Assembly: GCA_903891475.1 (NCBI GenBank)
Contig: CAITEP010000009.1
Span: 1-64,000, forward strand
DNA length: 64,000 bases
Source of the DNA: an uncultured Mucilaginibacter sp.
Lineage (GTDB): Bacteria; Bacteroidota; Bacteroidia; Sphingobacteriales; Sphingobacteriaceae
Reading direction: 5' to 3'
Made by a program: the position numbers and the translations under genes. The notes beneath the pieces are model-generated. The model had not been told where the DNA came from and searched no databases. It was given only the letters and a program-made list of their open reading frames with translations. This document shows, piece by piece, positions 34,559-43,599 of this stretch. Position 1 is the first letter of the stretch. Each line of letters opens with the position of its first letter.

Positions 34559-36112
34559 TTATTTAAAGTATTCTTTATCTAAAAATAAATACCTATCCCT
34601 ATTTGTTTCTGTTTCCAGTTTGGTATCTACATTAATGTTGATGTATTTAACTGTACTGTCTTTTGTATTGGCTTCCCATTTTGGCAAACCGCTACCATTA
34701 GGGTTGCCGGTTTTTATAAAGTTAGCAAAGTAATTTTCCATAGTAGCCGAAACCTTGTAATTATCTGCCGTCCATGCGTAAACCTTATTTGAACTAAGAT
34801 TCCCCATTGCAAATTCAATTTCCGAAGCATGTGCCGCTCCCACTAATTTTGGTGGATTACTTGTAGCTGCGCCAACCATTGGAGGCCTAGGGCAGGAGAA
34901 TACGTACCTGTAAACTGGTTTACCACTTGTTTTGGCCTGTAAATCGGCCCATTTCCAGGTGCCATATACTATAAAGCGGTCGCTGCTTAAGTCGGTAGCC
35001 GATTTTAGTAACTCATCCGGTGTATTTCCGGGATAAAGCTTTAATACTTCATCGGCCTTATCGGCATATAACAGTTTTATTTTTTTGCTATAATTATCTT
35101 GTGTAAGTGTATCTCTGCCCATTAAAAATTGGTACGGTACTTCCGTCGAGTTCCAGCCAACCAACAAAGGTACTCGCGCCTCTTCGCCATTTTGTAAGGT
35201 TTCATAAGGTTGCTTATTAAAAAAATAGCCATCAACAACCACAGCCTGATGCCATTTTGAAGCCGAATCCAACAATTGTTTGGCCGAAAAGGCACGTAAA
35301 TCAGCTAATGATTTAGCACCTATTTTATTGGCAAAAGTATTTCCACTTTTTTCGCCATCCGCAAGGGTCTCCAATTTAATAACTGCTCCACTCTCGCCAA
35401 TTGCACCTGCTATTAATTTTTTTGAAAGTGGTGATACAACTTGAGCTGAAACAGAAAATGAACCTGCAGATTCACCCGCTATGGTTACTTTGGAAGGATC
35501 GCCCCCAAAGGCTGAAACATTTTCCTGAACCCATTTTAATGCTGCATTTTGGTCAAGCAACCCATAGTTGCCAGCTGCATGATGAGGTGATTCAGCAGTT
35601 AATTCGGGGTGACAAAAGAATCCAAAAATACCCAATCGGTAGCTTATCGTAATGGCTACAATTCCTTTTTGTGCCATACTCTCTCCATCATATCGCGATT
35701 CGGATCCATCACCACCAACAAATCCACCTCCATAAAAATATACCAATACCGGTAATTTTTCTTTCCCGGTTTTTGCGGGTGTCCAAACATTTAGGTAAAG
35801 ACAATCCTCGCTCATGGTATCAGCCCTAAAAATCATATCGGCAAATACATGCTTTTGCATTGGCATATGGCTAAAATGGTCTGCTTTTAATACGCCTGTC
35901 CAATTTGCGGCTGGCTGTGGTTCTTTCCATCGTAAATCTCCAACCGGCGGTAGGGCATAAGGTATGCCCTTAAAACTTGTGATGGCGGTTTGTGGATTTA
36001 CAACACCTTGCAACTCGCCATTTTTTATTTTAATTTTTATTACACCCTCCTGTGCATGAATGTAATTTTGAAATAGCAGAATCGGAAAAAATAGTACAAT
36101 CAATCGTCTCAT
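34559..36112 (-). CDS. Type B carboxylesterase, secreted
   Basis: 517-aa alpha/beta hydrolase of the carboxylesterase/cholinesterase family. Signal peptide 1-20 (NYIHA-Q). Nucleophile elbow GESAGS (213-218, Ser215); oxyanion segment YFYGGGFVGG (125-134); catalytic His probably in GAAHASEIEF near residue 425; SEDCLYLNVW (101-110) is a family signature. It hydrolyses carboxylic esters in the envelope or medium; the substrate is unknown. A single gene, divergent from the LutA-like gene. Confidence 0.94.
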   Translation of the reverse strand: MRRLIVLFFPILLFQNYIHAQEGVIKIKIKNGELQGVVNPQTAITSFKGIPYALPPVGDLRWKEPQPAANWTGVLKADHFSHMPMQKHVFADMIFRADTMSEDCLYLNVWTPAKTGKEKLPVLVYFYGGGFVGGDGSESRYDGESMAQKGIVAITISYRLGIFGFFCHPELTAESPHHAAGNYGLLDQNAALKWVQENVSAFGGDPSKVTIAGESAGSFSVSAQVVSPLSKKLIAGAIGESGAVIKLETLADGEKSGNTFANKIGAKSLADLRAFSAKQLLDSASKWHQAVVVDGYFFNKQPYETLQNGEEARVPLLVGWNSTEVPYQFLMGRDTLTQDNYSKKIKLLYADKADEVLKLYPGNTPDELLKSATDLSSDRFIVYGTWKWADLQAKTSGKPVYRYVFSCPRPPMVGAATSNPPKLVGAAHASEIEFAMGNLSSNKVYAWTADNYKVSATMENYFANFIKTGNPNGSGLPKWEANTKDSTVKYININVDTKLETETNRDRYLFLDKEYFK

Positions 36113-36266
36113 AATTTATTGGTCTTATTTGTTTTAATTGGTTATTCAAAATTAGAAAAGATTATTTAACAAAGTGACCATTATATTTAAAAGCGGCCAT
36201 TTTATAGTTTTTGTAGATTGTTTTTCCTGAAAAAAATAAGAAATTAGCAAATTATAAAAATCCATT

Positions 36267-36995
36267 TTGAAAGTAGAACTATTTATCCCTTGTTTTATTG
36301 ATCAATTGTTTCCCGAAACGGCTTTTAATACCGTTAAGGTATTGGAAAAAGCCGGTTGTAAGGTAAAGTATAACCCACAACAAACCTGTTGCGGTCAGCC
36401 TGCTTTCAATGCCGGTTGTTGGGACGATGCCAAGGCGGTAGGCAGTAAGTTTTTAAATGATTTTTCGTCTGATACGGTCATCGTTTCTCCTTCGGCCTCC
36501 TGTACCGGGATGGTAAAAAATTATTATAACGATTTGTTTACCAATACCGTGGTACATAATAAATGCCGGAACATTCAAAGTAATATTTACGAACTATCCG
36601 ATTTTTTGATAAACATTTTAAAGTTTGATTATTTTGGTGCCGAATTACAAGGTAAAGCCGTTTACCATGATAGCTGCGCCGCCCTGCGCGAATGCAAAAT
36701 AGCGGAGGAACCACGCCGATTGTTGGATAAAGTGTTGGGCTTGGAATTAGTCGACTTAAAAGATAATGAAACCTGCTGCGGCTTTGGAGGTACTTTTGCC
36801 GTAAAGTTTGAAGGCATATCGAGTGCTATGGCACAACAAAAGGTTGATAATGCCATAGCCGCCGATGCGGAATACATCATTTCAACAGATGCCTCCTGCT
36901 TAATGCATCTTCAAGGCTATATAGATAAAAATAACCTGCCACTTAAAACTATGCACCTTGCCGATGTGTTGGCGCATGGGTGGGGATTTGCTTAA
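36267..36995 (+). CDS. LutA/YkgE-type cysteine-rich (Fe-S) oxidoreductase subunit, TTG start
   Basis: 242-aa protein with two CCG-type cysteine-rich domains: CFIDQLFPETA...QTCCGQPAFNAG (about 9-50) and YHDSC...ETCCGFGGTFAVK (about 133-178), as in LutA of the lactate-oxidising LutABC complex or GlcF-like subunits. Cytoplasmic; such domains bind Fe-S or thiol-linked cofactors. The start is TTG 36267: it gives the N-terminus MKVELFIPCFIDQ expected for the family, and no in-frame ATG precedes the first domain. lutB and lutC are not adjacent, so the role in lactate use is inference. Confidence 0.87.
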   Translation: MKVELFIPCFIDQLFPETAFNTVKVLEKAGCKVKYNPQQTCCGQPAFNAGCWDDAKAVGSKFLNDFSSDTVIVSPSASCTGMVKNYYNDLFTNTVVHNKCRNIQSNIYELSDFLINILKFDYFGAELQGKAVYHDSCAALRECKIAEEPRRLLDKVLGLELVDLKDNETCCGFGGTFAVKFEGISSAMAQQKVDNAIAADAEYIISTDASCLMHLQGYIDKNNLPLKTMHLADVLAHGWGFA

Positions 36996-37280
36996 TTTCG
37001 GATTTCGGAGGTTCGATTTCGGATTTTTTTTTTTAGTAGTTACTAGCTAGTATCAAGTAGGTAGTATTGAGTATAAAGTATTAGGATTTTTGAGGCTTAA
37101 TGAAAATCCAACATACAAAAATGCTAATCCAAATCCTGAAAATTCTAAAATCCTGAAAGTCCTGATTCTGACTATTTGATTTTAGATTTTGTTATTTTTA
37201 TTTCAAAGTTGCTGCAATTGTGTTTGCGAATGGGCGGTGTTTTTAGTTGGTATTTTGTATTTTATTGTTGGCTAACTAGT
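36996..37280. repeat. Intergenic region with degenerate short tandem repeats
   Basis: About 285 bp without a gene. Near 37000-37030 there are two copies of GATTTCGGA-like units. At 37124-37172 there is a degenerate 9-bp-period array built on AAATCCTGA (units such as AAATCCTGA, AAATTCTAA, AATCCTGAA, AGTCCTGAT). Between them, TAGTA-rich simple sequence occurs. A related GAATCCGACATCAGAATTT text occurs at 13090-13110. No ORF or RNA gene is seen. Confidence 0.5.
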
Positions 37281-37288
37281 TATCTTTG
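37281..37288 (+). promoter_or_regulatory. -7 element (TATCTTTG) 6 nt before the coiled-coil protein gene
   Basis: TATCTTTG fits TAnnTTTG and ends 6 nt before ATG 37295; a TTG at 37255-37257 lies 23 nt upstream, at the long end of the normal spacing. Confidence 0.45.
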
Positions 37289-37294
37289 ATTTTA

Positions 37295-38020
37295 ATGGAA
37301 CCTGTAGAAACTAAACTTAATCTTGTAATAGCTCATTTAGAAGCAGAACGTAAATCATTAAAACGAATGATTAAAGATGCTGCTTTAGAAAGAGATAATT
37401 TGATTGTTTACTATCACCAAGAGGAGCTAATACAATTAGATATCCGTTTAGATATGCTTTACTCTTTAAGAGATCCTGATTTTCGTAAAAAACAGAATTT
37501 GGAGCAATATTCTATAAATTTAAAAAAATATAGCAAATCAAAAAAAGGTAAAAATCTTCGTTATTTTTTAAAGGAATCGACTCAAAAAAAGATAGCCGCA
37601 GCTAAGTATCAATTGCAACATCTAATTGATAATCCTACTGCAAAGTCTTATTCCCAAACCAGTCATTTAGAGAATGCACTTCTTGAATTATTTGAGAAAA
37701 AAATTAAATCTTTTAGGTTGTTAATAAATGAAGAAGTCGGGTTTGTTCTTGTCTTCAAAATGAAAAGGAAAATATTGTTTATTGAATTTGATACTAAAAT
37801 TGAATTTTATGAACAGGATTTTATTTTGAATGAAAGAACACCAAATCCATTGAAAGGCTTCGGATTTGAATTAAACCAAGACCGCAAAAGATATATCCGA
37901 ATGTTTAAATTTGATGATATTTTGGAGATTCTCCCTATAAAAATGTGGTTGTCTCATTTTCTAATTGATTATTGCCGCATGGGCTTTTCATCCGAAGATG
38001 TTAAACTTGTTTGTAAATAA
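37295..38020 (+). CDS. Hypothetical charged coiled-coil protein
   Basis: 241 aa, not recognised. No signal peptide or membrane segment, so probably cytoplasmic. The N-terminal half (about 1-145) is highly charged and predicted helical (LEAERKSLKRMIKDAALERDN, then HLENALLELFEKKIKSFRLL), consistent with coiled coil. The C-terminal half has a hydrophobic strand pair (VGFVLVFKMKRKILFIEFD, 148-166) and an aromatic-rich end. ATG 37295 is preferred over TTG 37286 because the -7 promoter motif would overlap the latter. Base composition matches its neighbours. No functional inference is possible. Confidence 0.7.
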   Translation: MEPVETKLNLVIAHLEAERKSLKRMIKDAALERDNLIVYYHQEELIQLDIRLDMLYSLRDPDFRKKQNLEQYSINLKKYSKSKKGKNLRYFLKESTQKKIAAAKYQLQHLIDNPTAKSYSQTSHLENALLELFEKKIKSFRLLINEEVGFVLVFKMKRKILFIEFDTKIEFYEQDFILNERTPNPLKGFGFELNQDRKRYIRMFKFDDILEILPIKMWLSHFLIDYCRMGFSSEDVKLVCK

Positions 38021-38112
38021 TCTAATAATATCGATTTCCTTTACCCTTGCCCATCAAATAAACAATCGCGAATTAGGTGATTAAAAAAAGGAAATTTTAA
38101 AATCTTTTGTAA

Positions 38113-38280
38113 ATGATCTATTTTACGCTTCCCAATGGCTCTATTCACAAAGAGGAATTCGGAGCTTTAGTACATCAAATCGCCCTTTTAATATCTGAAA
38201 GATTAGCCTGCAATTTTTTGGCAATTTTTAAAAGAATTTATTTTGGTATTATAATAAGTATTACCATTAAAACTTTTTAA
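38113..38280 (+). CDS. Possible 55-aa small protein (weak)
   Basis: ATG-initiated 55-codon frame (start MIYFTLPNGSIHKEE, hydrophobic C-terminal half FLAIFKRIYFGIIISITI). Its last 4 nt overlap the stop of the convergent serine hydrolase gene. It could be a small membrane protein, a remnant of a longer gene or chance; no homologue is recognised. Confidence 0.2.
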   Translation: MIYFTLPNGSIHKEEFGALVHQIALLISERLACNFLAIFKRIYFGIIISITIKTF

Positions 38281-39521
38281 TAATTAAATTTATATCGCTT
38301 TAAATCAGGAAGATACTTTTTGTTTCTTTGTAATTCGTAATCATAAATTACTTTACCCAAGTTTTTCAAAAAAGGCAGACAAACAGTTTCATATTCATAC
38401 TTGTTATCGTTATAAATCCCGTCTTCGTTTGATTGTACTACGGCGGTTAATAGGAATTCAACTTTGTTTTTAAAGTCTACGATATAGGCATTGTCAATAT
38501 TATAACCATAGGCATCACCAACCTTATTAAATATTCGAATATCAGGATTAACCGTTATGGTACTATCGGCACCATAATACAGGAATTTACAATAAGTGGG
38601 ATAATAATCTGGTTTGGTATAGGTAGGTTTTTTACTTTCGGTTGGGTACATGCTCATATAATGGTATATAAACTTGTAATCATCGGCTGTTAGCTTATAC
38701 TGTTGCTCAGGCTCAAACGCCTCCGGGAAAATTAGTCGCTTTAATACCAATTGCTGGTCGGCAATGCTATAAACGTTCATGCCGCTAAAATCAAAGGGTT
38801 TCAACACCAGTTGGTCATTATTATCCATATAACCCTTTCCTTGCTGCAGGTTTTCCAATTCCACTTTATAAGCATTGCTATCATATTGAGCCGGCTGGTG
38901 GTATATTAATTTACGCCCCTTATAAAAATCAATGGCATTGGTATGTTTGGCAGTCTCGCCAAAATCGCCTACTGATAATCGGTTGATGATTCGAGTATTG
39001 TTTAAGCCATAAAGTTTCAACTTTTTATTTATCTCCTCTCGGCCTACAAACTCGTATAGCCTGTTATAAGCGTAATTATCGCTTACCAATAATATTTTCT
39101 TTATATAATTTTCAACACTAGGTAAGCCATTTTTTGCCGAGGTATCAATCAACATTTTGGTTTCACGAGTAAATGAACTATCGGTAAGCATGGTAGTCTT
39201 TCTGCTTAATCCCTTTATTTTTAACGCGTTCAATTTCTCCAGCGCAAAAATAGCCGTTGGCAGTTTTACCGTACTTGCAGGGTAAAAATAATGCCTGGGG
39301 TTTAGCCTAAAGCTATAAGACGTGAAATGAGGCATATTTTTCTCGTCCCTATCAATTTGGGTGTATAGTATTTGCACCTCATTTTGGGTAGGGTGGTTCA
39401 ATATGCCACTAAACATTTCGGGATGTGCCTCTAGTAGTTTTTTTAAAAAAACTGTATCGGTTTGCTGGGCAGATAGGGAGATGCTCAACATCATTAAAAA
39501 TAGGCTGTATATTATTCTCAT
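38277..39521 (-). CDS. Class A beta-lactamase-like serine hydrolase
   Basis: 414-aa secreted protein (signal 1-19, ISLSA-Q) of the beta-lactamase2 group. SxxK motif Ser83-Thr-Val-Lys86 (PASTVKLPTA), SDN at 147-149 and a KTG-like KVG at 333-335. It is about 120 residues longer than class A beta-lactamases, and the Glu166-type omega loop needed for efficient penicillin hydrolysis is not obvious. It may therefore be a peptidoglycan or peptide hydrolase rather than a resistance enzyme. It follows the GT39-like gene by 24 nt and is likely co-transcribed with it. Confidence 0.85.
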   Translation of the reverse strand: MRIIYSLFLMMLSISLSAQQTDTVFLKKLLEAHPEMFSGILNHPTQNEVQILYTQIDRDEKNMPHFTSYSFRLNPRHYFYPASTVKLPTAIFALEKLNALKIKGLSRKTTMLTDSSFTRETKMLIDTSAKNGLPSVENYIKKILLVSDNYAYNRLYEFVGREEINKKLKLYGLNNTRIINRLSVGDFGETAKHTNAIDFYKGRKLIYHQPAQYDSNAYKVELENLQQGKGYMDNNDQLVLKPFDFSGMNVYSIADQQLVLKRLIFPEAFEPEQQYKLTADDYKFIYHYMSMYPTESKKPTYTKPDYYPTYCKFLYYGADSTITVNPDIRIFNKVGDAYGYNIDNAYIVDFKNKVEFLLTAVVQSNEDGIYNDNKYEYETVCLPFLKNLGKVIYDYELQRNKKYLPDLKRYKFNY

Positions 39522-39545
39522 CTATTCAAGATAATTATTCTAACA

Positions 39546-41105
39546 TTATTGCAACCGCTTTCTGGCAAGTTCTTTCGAATATCTATCATTTAAAGCAGGA
39601 GAGGGGTGTACCAAAATAAAAACCGCCGTGCCTTTTTCTCGGGCCAATGGGTTTACTATTTCGCCTACTTTGCTGTAGCTTTCGAGCGCGGTTTTAAAGC
39701 TTTCAATATTGCCTCCGCCTTTATCATCCACATAAATAATATATTGGCCATCTAACTTGTCGGGAGCCCATAGGGTAAAACTACTATTTAGCGAAATTAC
39801 ATCAGGGTAATGGTAAATTTTACTGTATTGATGTACCGCACCAGCCTCGCCATAATTATCGGCATATATTTGGGTATGCTTTTGTTGTTCGGGGGTTAAA
39901 CTATTCCAAGCTTTCGAAACCAGTTTACCCATATCGTCCCAACCAAACATATCGGCATAATCTTGTGTGGTGGCATGTGTTTTCTGGTCTTCCCAGGTGG
40001 TTGCAAATTTAAAAATCGGCAGGTTTTTATTGGTAAATTCAAAAACCGACAAGGTCTTGTTTAAAGGTAAAATTGGTAATACCAATGGGAATAAAATTAA
40101 ATTAGGGAGCGTAAATATTGCTAAAACTGCCCCACGCAGATAATTGCCGCTTGTTTTTAACCAACGTTCAAACGCGAAGCCACCGGCAGCAAACAACATT
40201 GGGAAAGCACCAAAAAGGTAGTAGGGTTTTCCATTCATTACCAGATAAAATGCGAATATGAGGATGAATGAATAAGCCATAAACTGAAACTTATGTAACC
40301 TGATGGAAAACAACAAAAATATAAAACCTGCTAACCACACAAACAGCGCGATGCCGTTTACGGTTAACTCCTGCATTATGAAATCAATTGGTTTTATATA
40401 ATCCAGCTGTTGCTCCCTAAGCATTTTCATATGGGTAGCTACAGGCAGGTGGTGAGTGATTTGCCAAACCAAGTTGGGTAAAAAAACTATGAATGCCAAT
40501 AATGCGGCACCTAGTACATGCTTGCAAATAAGTAACTTCCGTTGTTTGCTAATCAGGATACCAAACAATACAGCAAAGGTGAAAAAGCCCATGGTATATT
40601 TAGTAAGTAAGCCGACACCTATCACCAAGCCAGCAAAATACAAATACTTTATGGAGGCTGTATTGCTATATTTGCAAATAAGCCATACCAATAATACCCA
40701 CCAAAGCTGGTCGAACACCACTGGTTGAAACAAATAATCGCTCGCGGCAAATGCTGGGGCAAATATTAAAGATAAGCAGGCCAGTGCTATAGCGAATTTT
40801 TTGCCACCCAATTCAACGGTAATCATGCCTGTAAGCCAAACGATGAGTCCGGCGCAAATGGTTGGGAAAATACGGGCTGCCGATACCGAATTACCAAATA
40901 AAGTAATACTTATTTTAGCAATGAACGCGATGAATGGAGGTACTTCTTTATATCCCCAAGCCAAATGATCGGCTAAAACCAAGTGTAGCAGTTCGTCGCG
41001 GTGAAAACCAAAATGGGGTATGGCCAATAAGTTTAAACCTACCTTTATACCCACAAAAATGAGTATAAAACTGGAATAGGTAGATTTCCGATTTTGGTAT
41101 GGCAT
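39546..41105 (-). CDS. GT39/ArnT-like integral-membrane glycosyltransferase
   Basis: 519-aa polytopic membrane protein with about ten or more hydrophobic helices in residues 10-370 and a soluble C-terminal domain (about 375-519). The first extracytoplasmic loop has the acidic motif HRDELLHLVLADHLAWGYKEVPP, matching the catalytic Asp/Glu region of PMT/ArnT enzymes, which transfer sugars from polyprenyl-phosphate carriers to lipids or proteins. Acceptor and donor are unknown. It lies downstream of murA by 108 nt on the same strand and 24 nt before the serine hydrolase. Confidence 0.85.
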   Translation of the reverse strand: MPYQNRKSTYSSFILIFVGIKVGLNLLAIPHFGFHRDELLHLVLADHLAWGYKEVPPFIAFIAKISITLFGNSVSAARIFPTICAGLIVWLTGMITVELGGKKFAIALACLSLIFAPAFAASDYLFQPVVFDQLWWVLLVWLICKYSNTASIKYLYFAGLVIGVGLLTKYTMGFFTFAVLFGILISKQRKLLICKHVLGAALLAFIVFLPNLVWQITHHLPVATHMKMLREQQLDYIKPIDFIMQELTVNGIALFVWLAGFIFLLFSIRLHKFQFMAYSFILIFAFYLVMNGKPYYLFGAFPMLFAAGGFAFERWLKTSGNYLRGAVLAIFTLPNLILFPLVLPILPLNKTLSVFEFTNKNLPIFKFATTWEDQKTHATTQDYADMFGWDDMGKLVSKAWNSLTPEQQKHTQIYADNYGEAGAVHQYSKIYHYPDVISLNSSFTLWAPDKLDGQYIIYVDDKGGGNIESFKTALESYSKVGEIVNPLAREKGTAVFILVHPSPALNDRYSKELARKRLQ

Positions 41106-41213
41106 TTTATAAATTGGTTATGGGTAAATGTATAAAAATTAGGTAAATACCGAAATAGGTAAAATAAATAGTTATCTACTTAAATTTAAACCCTATAATT
41201 ACCCCAATAATAC

Positions 41214-42521
41214 CTATATCCGCTTAATGTCTGCTCCTAAGGCTATCAATCGCTTATCAATATGTTGGTAGCCACGTTCAATTTGTTCAATATTGTAAAT
41301 GGTTGATTTACCGCTTGCCGATAATGCCGCGATTAATAAGGATACACCAGCCCGAATATCGGGCGAAGTCATGGAAATACCCCTTAGCTTAACCTGATTA
41401 TCTAACCCTATTACTGTTGCCCTGTGTGGGTCGCATAATATAATCTGGGCACCCATATCCAGCAATTTATCAACAAAAAATAGCCTACTTTCGAACATTT
41501 TTTGGTGGATTAAAACCGAGCCTTTTGCCTGTATGGCAACTACCAAGCAAATGCTCAGCAAGTCGGGGGTAAAACCAGGCCAAGGGGCGTCGGCAATGGT
41601 CATGATAGAGCCATCTATAAAGGTCTCAATTTCATAATGCTTTTGGGCGGGAATATAAATATCATCGCCTCTTAGTTCTAGTTTTATGCCCAATCGCCTA
41701 AAAACATCAGGAATCATACCCAATTCCTGAAAATGTACATCTTTTATGGTAATTTCCGACCCTGTCATTGCGGCCAAGCCTATGAACGAGCCAATCTCTA
41801 TCATATCCGGTAATAAGCGGTGTTCGGTTCCATACAATTTAGTCACCCCCTCAATGGTGAGTAAATTAGAGCCTATACCACTAATTTTAGCCCCCATGCG
41901 GTTCAGCATTTTGCAAAGCTGTTGCAAATAAGGTTCGCATGCGGCGTTATAAATGGTGGTTATGCCTTTAGCCAGTACCGCAGCCATCACAATATTGGCG
42001 GTGCCCGTTACCGATGCCTCATCCAATAAAATATAAGTGCCCTGCAGGTTAGAGGCATCTACATTAAAAAATCCATTTTCAGGGTTATAATTAAATTTGG
42101 CTCCTAGTTTTTCAAAACCTAAAAAATGGGTATCCAATCTTCTGCGGCCTATTTTATCACCACCAGGTTTTGGTATGGAGGCCTTACCGAAACGTGCCAG
42201 CAATGGCCCAACAATCATGATAGAGCCACGTAAACCACCACCCTTTTCCTTAAATGCATCCGAAAGGAAAAAATCTAAATCAATGTCTTTCGCTTCAAAA
42301 CTATAAGTATCGGGCGCAAGTCTTTCAACTTTTACACCCATATCGCCCAATAATTCAATCAGCTTGTTTACATCCTTAATATCAGGTAAATTACTGATGG
42401 TTATTTTTTCCTCGGTCAGCAACACTGCCGAAAGTATTTGTAAAGCTTCGTTTTTTGCACCTTGCGGGATTATTTCACCTTTAAGTGCCTTTCCGCCAAT
42501 TATTTCGAAAGCATTATTCAT
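41214..42521 (-). CDS. murA: UDP-N-acetylglucosamine 1-carboxyvinyltransferase, Asp-type active site
   Basis: 435-aa enzyme that transfers enolpyruvate from PEP to UDP-GlcNAc, the first committed step of peptidoglycan synthesis. The inside-out alpha/beta barrel repeats are complete (KNEALQI near 23, late RAGVSLLIAALSASG). In the active-site loop, KPGGDKIGRRRLDTH, Asp122 occupies the position of E. coli Cys115, the residue alkylated by fosfomycin. A Cys-to-Asp change keeps activity and gives intrinsic fosfomycin resistance in mycobacterial and chlamydial MurA, so the same is expected here. It lies 128 nt downstream of the DUF4290 gene. Confidence 0.97.
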   Translation of the reverse strand: MNNAFEIIGGKALKGEIIPQGAKNEALQILSAVLLTEEKITISNLPDIKDVNKLIELLGDMGVKVERLAPDTYSFEAKDIDLDFFLSDAFKEKGGGLRGSIMIVGPLLARFGKASIPKPGGDKIGRRRLDTHFLGFEKLGAKFNYNPENGFFNVDASNLQGTYILLDEASVTGTANIVMAAVLAKGITTIYNAACEPYLQQLCKMLNRMGAKISGIGSNLLTIEGVTKLYGTEHRLLPDMIEIGSFIGLAAMTGSEITIKDVHFQELGMIPDVFRRLGIKLELRGDDIYIPAQKHYEIETFIDGSIMTIADAPWPGFTPDLLSICLVVAIQAKGSVLIHQKMFESRLFFVDKLLDMGAQIILCDPHRATVIGLDNQVKLRGISMTSPDIRAGVSLLIAALSASGKSTIYNIEQIERGYQHIDKRLIALGADIKRI

Positions 42522-42649
42522 AAAATTTGAATATGATATTGGTAACCCTGTTTATAATTGATTTTTAACATTGCTAATTTTAATCTTCCCAATTTTATGA
42601 CATCAATCAATATTTGGAAATAATTTAATTAAACAATGATGCTGCAAAA

Positions 42650-43369
42650 TTAATATTTCTTAGCTCCCCCGTTGTTGCGCCCTCTATTTTGGTTGTTATT
42701 TCGTGGGTTATTATTCGGGCGACCGCCACCACTTCCGCCACGGTTATTTTGGTTGTTATTGGTACGTCCGCCACCGCTTCCGCCACGGTTGTTTTGGTTG
42801 TTACTGGCAGATCGGTATTCAATCCTGTTTAGGTTGATATTTTCTTCGAGCTTTAACTTACCGCCCGATATATTGTACAAATCGCTCAAAATAATTTCAT
42901 CGGCTACCGAGTCTTTGTTCCACTGAACATAGGCCATCTTCATGAAATTGGCAATGGCTTGTACCATGTGGCGCTGACGGTCGGCATCCTCAATGCTTTT
43001 AGCCTTTTCTATCATCATCTCTATGGTTTTACCATAGTGTTTATACCTGATACGCTGATGCGGATATTTTAAAGGCTCTGGCTTTAAATGTATTGCTTCA
43101 GGCGATGGTTTAGGATAGGGCGAATCCACATCAATCTGAAAATCAGAAATAATGTGTAAATGATCCCATAGCTTGTGCTTAAAATCGGCGACATCTCTTA
43201 AATGTGGGTTCAAAAATCCCATGAGGTCTATTACCACTTGGGCGTAACGGTTACGTTCTTCTTTGGTGGGCAACGCTACTATATATTTTACCATATTTTG
43301 CACGTTACGACCGTACTCAGACAGAATTAATTTATTCCTGGTTGAATTATAATCAAAATTTTCAGACAT
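42650..43369 (-). CDS. DUF4290 protein with Gly/Arg/Asn-rich repetitive tail
   Basis: 239-aa Bacteroidota-specific protein. The DUF4290 domain covers about 1-185 (NFDYNSTRNKLILSEYGRNVQ at the start). The last 50 residues are low-complexity Asn/Gly/Arg, with a 15-residue repeat NNQNNRGGSGGGRTN in two near-identical copies (45-bp DNA direct repeats at 42723 and 42768). RGG-like tails often bind RNA or promote condensation, but this is inference. No signal peptide. It is the gene immediately upstream of murA, a neighbourhood worth testing for a role in envelope growth. Confidence 0.88.
   Translation of the reverse strand: MSENFDYNSTRNKLILSEYGRNVQNMVKYIVALPTKEERNRYAQVVIDLMGFLNPHLRDVADFKHKLWDHLHIISDFQIDVDSPYPKPSPEAIHLKPEPLKYPHQRIRYKHYGKTIEMMIEKAKSIEDADRQRHMVQAIANFMKMAYVQWNKDSVADEIILSDLYNISGGKLKLEENINLNRIEYRSASNNQNNRGGSGGGRTNNNQNNRGGSGGGRPNNNPRNNNQNRGRNNGGAKKY
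42723..42807. repeat. 45-bp-period direct repeats in the DUF4290 gene tail
   Basis: Two copies of a roughly 40-bp unit starting CCGCCACC(A/G)CTTCCGCC, at 42723 and 42768, differ at about three positions. They encode the 15-residue RGG-rich repeat and could change copy number by slippage. Confidence 0.8.
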
Positions 43370-43599
43370 AATTTATGAATGCTGTTGTGTTTTTAAATTG
43401 GATGAAATGTTAAAATCAGCCAGACATATTTATCTTGAAATGCAGATAAACCGAGGCCAAAGTTGAAATAGGATTCGGAAAGGATTGAAACAAATATAGT
43501 GTATTTGACTGGTTAAGCAAATATTTTATAAAATTTGGTTTTATAACACCCTTTGGGTTAATAGGAATAAGTAACTTAGGATTTTATTAGTAGCCTTGG

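Noticed and set aside
38277..39521. Serine hydrolase as an antibiotic-resistance beta-lactamase
   Set aside because: SxxK, SDN and KVG are present, but the deacylating Glu loop is not evident and the protein is much longer than class A enzymes; resistance is not supported.
42527..42548. GGGTTACC on the minus strand 20 nt before murA, like the ECF promoter half-site
   Set aside because: No GTATTAA follows at 14-15 nt (ATTTTAT instead), so it lacks the second half-site.
42723..42807. Tandem DNA repeats as a possible CRISPR or VNTR locus
   Set aside because: The two units are in frame inside the DUF4290 gene with no spacer-like unique sequence; they are coding repeats.
42625..42822. ORF of 65 codons antisense to and out of frame with the DUF4290 tail, rich in Val/Thr
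   Set aside because: It is a frame shadow of the 45-bp repeats; no start context or homology.
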